From Dryococelus australis (taxonomy: Eukaryota; Arthropoda; Insecta; Phasmatodea; Phasmatidae), in contig CM056993.1 in assembly GCA_029891345.1 (NCBI GenBank), positions 109,793,800 to 109,857,799 of the forward strand: a stretch of 64,000 nt of DNA. Direction: 5' to 3'. Shown piece after piece: positions 59,604 through 64,000 of the stretch. Position 1 is the first letter of the stretch. Every line of letters starts with the position of its first letter. Both the position numbers and the translations under genes were made by a program. The notes under the pieces were generated by a model. That model was not told where the DNA came from, did not search any database, and saw only the letters and a program-made list of their open reading frames with translations.

Positions 59604-60027
59604 TATAGGCTGTTCACGGCAAAATGAGCACTTTTGAAAGCCCTTTTTAAGATCTACTTGTATGTACGTTGTGTCTTATTCCACCTTATGCGACATTAAC
59701 ATTGCCACGGGTTTCAGCACTTTATTCATGCGTCGGTCAAGTGAAACTTTAAATTAAGAGAAAAGCAAATATTTAAAAAATCTGCTCATTTTTACACGTC
59801 TATGAATTAAATTAAACAGAAAGGGAAATAAATAATTTAAAGTATCACACAGTGTTACCTAATACTTTGTATTCGACGTTAATATATGGAACTACTTCCT
59901 ATCCTTCGTTACCAACTTTACTGGGCGTATGTCAATCAGTGCTCCCTTTGAAATATATACAGGCAGGGCAGCGACTTTTTTCTAAGGTTGATTTCAAAAG
60001 TGCTCACTTTATCGTGAACAGGATTTA
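59604..60027 (+). mobile_element. MITE family A, copy 12
   Basis: Plus orientation, opening tataggctgttcacggcaaa and closing tcactttatcgtgaacagga. Near full length. Confidence 0.92.
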
Positions 60028-60805
60028 CAAGTTGTGATGGCTATTAGTTGCTCGTGTTTGATGGGTCACAATTGTTAAGCATTGTCTGGCTCTCCATGCA
60101 TGAAAACGGAATGCGAACACACGAAATTCCAACACCAATTGGTTTAGTTTCATTATAAACTTGCACATTTATCGGGCACACCTTCACAAAGGATAACTTC
60201 AGTAATCAAGTCAAATAACAAATCTGCCAGAGCGGCTGCGAAAATGAGGAATTAACATTAAAAAAGACTACGAATCTCTTGAGAACGCACTCGATGTTCA
60301 GGTATGTCTGAGTCATGCTATGTTTTGGGCACGAACCATCGCTTGGTGCGGTCTCGTAAACACATAAGCGTAGTCTTTTTTGCCATCAAGAGTGACAGAA
60401 GAAATTTGTCCCACAGACGCATATCATTCTAATTAAATGCAAGTATGCGTGTATGCGAACATACTGGAGTATGTTGCATTAGGAAATACTTAACTCTTTC
60501 CAGATTTCGCAAAAACATGCATCTTTTATTTTCTGTGGTGAGTTGATTCAACAGGTTTCAATATAACAACTATTCAAGCAAAGAAATAATTCATGCTTCC
60601 TTTCTTAATTGTTTGGTTGTTGACGCTAGCTATGCTTAGAGTCAATTTGATAGACCTGAAATTTTACTATTTCTGGTGTGGTTTTTCGACATATTGCATA
60701 CATATATTTATGGCATATTTTGCTTGTTTTGCTATAACTGAGAAAATTGATGACATAGTTAATTAGTGGATCGGTTAGATTTATTCCCAGCAAGTTAAAT
60801 GCTTG
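60028..60805. other. Spacer between MITE copies 12 and 13
   Basis: AT-rich, no motif. Confidence 0.3.
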
Positions 60806-61209
60806 TAAAGGCTGTTCATGATAAAGTGAGCACTTCTGAAATCAACGTTGGAAAAGAATCATTACCCCTGCATGCATATATTTTAATGGGTACATTGAGT
60901 GGCATGCGCCCTGTAAAGTTGGTAACGATGGAGGGAAAGTTGAACAAAAAGATTTATGTAGCCATTTGTGACGATTTATTTTTTTATTTCGCTTTTTTTT
61001 AATACATCAAGGTGTAAAAAGAAGCATATTAGAAAAAATCTTTACTTTTCTAATAATTTCACAATTTAACTTAAACGACGCGCATGAATAAAGTGATGAG
61101 GTCCACGGCAATATTAATTTTACATGAGGTAGAAGAACACGCGACGTGCATACAATTAGAGCTTAAACAGGGCTTTTAAAAGTGCTCGTTTTACCGTGAA
61201 CAGCCTATA
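60806..61209 (-). mobile_element. MITE family A, copy 13
   Basis: Minus orientation, opening taaaggctgttcatgataaa and closing cgttttaccgtgaacagcct. Carries a small internal deletion after the cgatggagggaaag block. Confidence 0.92.
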
Positions 61210-61747
61210 TTCACTTTACAGTACCGAATTTTTTTAATTTTCTGAAGTGCCTACATGCAATCAGCAACCAAAGGAAGTTTCACGCCAACCAAACGGTTTC
61301 GTATGATCGACTCAACTCAGAATCATATTTTGATCGCGAATATAGTTTAGATAGATGTCTTCTGTATTTTGTTGGATCGAAAATATCGATACAGGAAAGT
61401 GACTGTAGTATGAGGAAGTGGATAATTTATTTATTTCTTATTTTGCGGTAAAGTAGTGGTAGTTACTCACTTAGCCCCATGGTAGCGCGCTGCACTGCGG
61501 TTAAGACTGCACGGCACGCATTTCAGCGTTTTCTGATCATTGAATGAATAGTGCAATGGGGGTGAACGACTAAATGGATATTTTTGGACATTCGCCATTT
61601 CTACGCAGACGTCTGTCGTGGAAAAATAAGACTGAACCCGAAGAAATAGTTAAATAAGACAAGTAACCCGTCGACGAGAAGATAATTACATATATACAGC
61701 GTCTTATGCACGCAGGTGATCTCACCATTAGAAATAGTTGATCTGCT
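61210..61747. other. Unassigned spacer
   Basis: Nothing recognised. ccatggtagcgcgctgcact near 61480 is weakly box-A-like but has no box B. Confidence 0.3.
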
Positions 61748-61955
61748 TCAAACACGCGCCTCAAGAACTCCATCTATATTAATATGCGCTAGCGATTGTA
61801 TACAGAAACTGCAATAAGCAATGCCAACCTTCTCAAAATCAATCGGCACGTTCGTTCTTCGATTTTGTCTTTGTGCCATATCTCCACAGCTCTGCCGATA
61901 TTTGCTTCGTAATTCTTCACTTCTTTTAGCTATCTTTTCAAAGGTACTTTCCATC
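61748..61955 (-). CDS. Possible terminal exon, unidentified
   Basis: A 68-codon minus frame begins just after a good acceptor match (tggtatttcag|gatgg, at 61956/61955) and ends in TGA at 61748. The peptide (MESTFEKIAKRSEELRSKYR, then DMAQRQNRRTNVPIDFEKVG and YCSFCIQSLAHI) has mixed, protein-like composition. It starts with a charged, possibly helical segment. I do not recognise it. The same frame is open upstream to 62062, so the acceptor is a guess. No polyadenylation signal was pinned down. Chance remains possible. Confidence 0.3.
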
Positions 61956-64000
61956 CTGAAATACCAGTATACGAGTATTTCCTCCCCTAAGAAGTGTATG
62001 CTGTGTTGGCTGTGGTAGACATCGTCGTGGAGTGAGAACCCCCAGGGGAGAATTTTATCCAAAAATTAATGTCTTCTCTCCACGGCTCCATTGCAGTCGC
62101 TTTAACCGTATTACTGCATACCCGTACCATGCTGAATCCTGTAATAATCAGATCTGCCTGAGTTAGGATGTCCCGCCATTGAATAGTCCGAGCACTTCGA
62201 TCAAGCGATTGGTGATGTAGAAATCAATTCAAACATTGAGGAAGGCGATATATTGGCTAGTTACCCTGACTGCGTCCGTATATCGCCACACGCGTGTCTT
62301 CGCTTGGCGTCAGAATTACAAATTCGAAACAAGTAATATTTATTGCACTCGTTAGCGCATTAAATTTTTATTAAACTAATCTACCGCGCTATGTTGTTAT
62401 TTTCAACTTAAAAAACCGGTGCTGCGGCGACGAACTTGCGTCATATTAGAATAAATTTGTATAAATTTGGTGGCAAAACGTTATACAATGTTTAATGCCT
62501 GTGTACATAAGACGGGGCTAAAAGCGTTCTTCTGTAGCCCAGGGGATTGAATTCTATACTGTATTAAATCAGTATTTTCTATCAGTTATAATTCTCTTTC
62601 AAATAAATATTTAATTATTAATTTAGTTTCATTTGCTAATTATTTACGTTTAAAATTAATTAATATGGCCTAAAAATGTATATTATTAAAGTGCCACACA
62701 GTTCAAATTATTTCATTGAATCGCATGGCATTTTTATTCGCATCTGTACTGTACTTGTGCGTGGTGGCCATAACGATGAACACGCATTTCGTTCATGTGT
62801 GAAACAGACAAGGCTTTATCGGGATCTTCTCACTACAAAAACACGCGTACAGATGTTTAAAGAGTGTTTCATACATAACTCAATGCTGAACACATGTTTT
62901 GCAATGTACAATATCCCAAAAAAAAAAAAACGTATTTGCAGAAACCGTAGAACAGTCCCGAAACCCCTTTTTCCAATCAATACATAGAACACCGTACAGA
63001 GTATATCGAAATTCTGTGCTGTCATTTATAACTATATGATTGTAGATTTATGCGGTGGAAAATAATATTCAAAAGTAATCAATCTAAGAAAAGGACTTAT
63101 TTCAACATATAAGTACATTATATTTTCTTCGGAGTAGCATATCGCTACACTTTCCAAGACTTCAGCCGATTTGGTGACAACCGTTGCGAAATGTCACCTA
63201 GATTGAAGAGTGTACTATGGTATCTAAAGAACTCTTTTCTATTTACAGCATTCAGCACGTACTGAGTTTAGTTAATAATTAATTATTCAGATTCTTATCT
63301 GCGTGAATATTTTATACTCCCATTGCCACTAAAATCAATTTCATACACACAGCATTGCACTGTTTCAGTTACCGTTAGTGCTACAGATGTGACAGTCTAC
63401 AAATTTATTTAGAGTGTGGTGTACCCCTAAACTAATCCAGTTTAGAGTCCAGCTGTAGGATCTTTGTTTTGTTGATCAGTATGATAACAGCTGCCCCACG
63501 AAACCGATTAAGATATATACATATCATATTCAAATTGGTGGTTTCATTAAGTTTTATTGACTGGAAAGTGAGCTCTTTTTGGCACCTGACTACCGACTCA
63601 GTAGGAATCGCTGGCCAGTCAGTGATACTGAATCACTATAGTACCGCTAACAGAGGAATTGTTATAATAATAGCAGAAAATATTTAACTAATTATTAGCC
63701 AAATTTCAATTAACTCAGTGAAATTATTTTGTATTGTTATTAGTACAATTTTATTAGCTCTAGCGTAGTAAATTTTTCTTATAAGTAACCAAATATTGTC
63801 GATTCTATCGGCGCTATTTGCTCTGGTAAGCAACCAAATTTGGTGGGTTACAGAGTATCAACCTTTTACTTTGTATTTGATACCCACTCGTAACAGGTAC
63901 TTAAAATGAGTGCGCTGCTGAACTATAAGATACATTTAGTACCAGTTTAACATTCGCCAGTGTTTGGCTTCTGCTGTTCCAAGTAAAACCGATACAAATT
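61956..64000. other. AT-rich region to window end
   Basis: No repeat family copy or conserved protein recognised. Frames at 62676-62987 (plus) and 63469-63687 (plus) have no motif. Confidence 0.35.

Noticed and set aside
61470-61530. tRNA gene from ccatggtagcgcgctgc
   Set aside because: A weak box A alone; no box B or foldable arms.

Overview
The window looks like noncoding, transposon-rich DNA from a large insect genome. It is AT-rich with scattered GC-rich islands. It has no dense gene arrangement and no bacterial-style operons, and almost every recognisable protein fragment belongs to a transposable element. A stick insect (Phasmatodea) is my best guess. The reason is that a tRNA-derived SINE present here three times reads, against its own direction, as a peptide with motifs such as DPQENPPTSGIV. 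I recall that motif from many predicted phasmid (Dryococelus-type) proteins. This is memory-based inference, not a database result.

Layout. 1-1480: an old degenerate tandem array with a period near 150 bp. 1890-2380: a mariner transposase relic. 4127-4375: SINE copy 1. 4880-9500: a broken Ty3/gypsy-type LTR retrotransposon fossil with gag, protease, RT, RNase H and integrase regions still recognisable. 9835-11065: a decayed Tc1-like DD34E transposon on the minus strand. 11.1-20.4 kb: AT-rich, mostly featureless, with one MITE copy, one short repeat and one CCAAT cluster. 20.4-20.9 kb: a GC-rich, promoter-like island. 21.9-38.1 kb: seven of the thirteen copies of one MITE family, mixed with SINEs, a poly(A) retroposon, other small repeats and a second GC island (31.64-32.06 kb). 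39.3-40.3 kb: the best host-gene signal, a CpG-rich promoter with a 5' exon that ends in a canonical splice donor. 40.3-47.6 kb: probably intron of that gene. 47.6-54.3 kb: SINE-like heads, two TIR elements, a perfect RFX X-box in a promoter-like stretch, and a second transposase relic. 54.8-61.2 kb: five more MITE copies, a 45-bp minisatellite and SINE copy 3. 61.2-64 kb: little, with one unidentified minus-strand ORF that may be a terminal exon.

The most distinctive feature is the MITE family: thirteen copies of about 425 bp with TIRs near 30 bp and apparent TA target sites. Nothing in the window clearly encodes its transposase. A second, roughly 145-bp repeat (four copies) shares the terminal sequence at one end and looks like a relative. 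Several MITE copies keep short open frames that give a repeated, false-looking protein family.

No complete host gene, rRNA, functional tRNA, CRISPR array or intact autonomous transposon was found. I did not find a clear new biological system. The leads most worth following are the MITE family and its relative, the 39.3-40.3 kb promoter and exon, the X-box promoter, and a few possible isolated exons.
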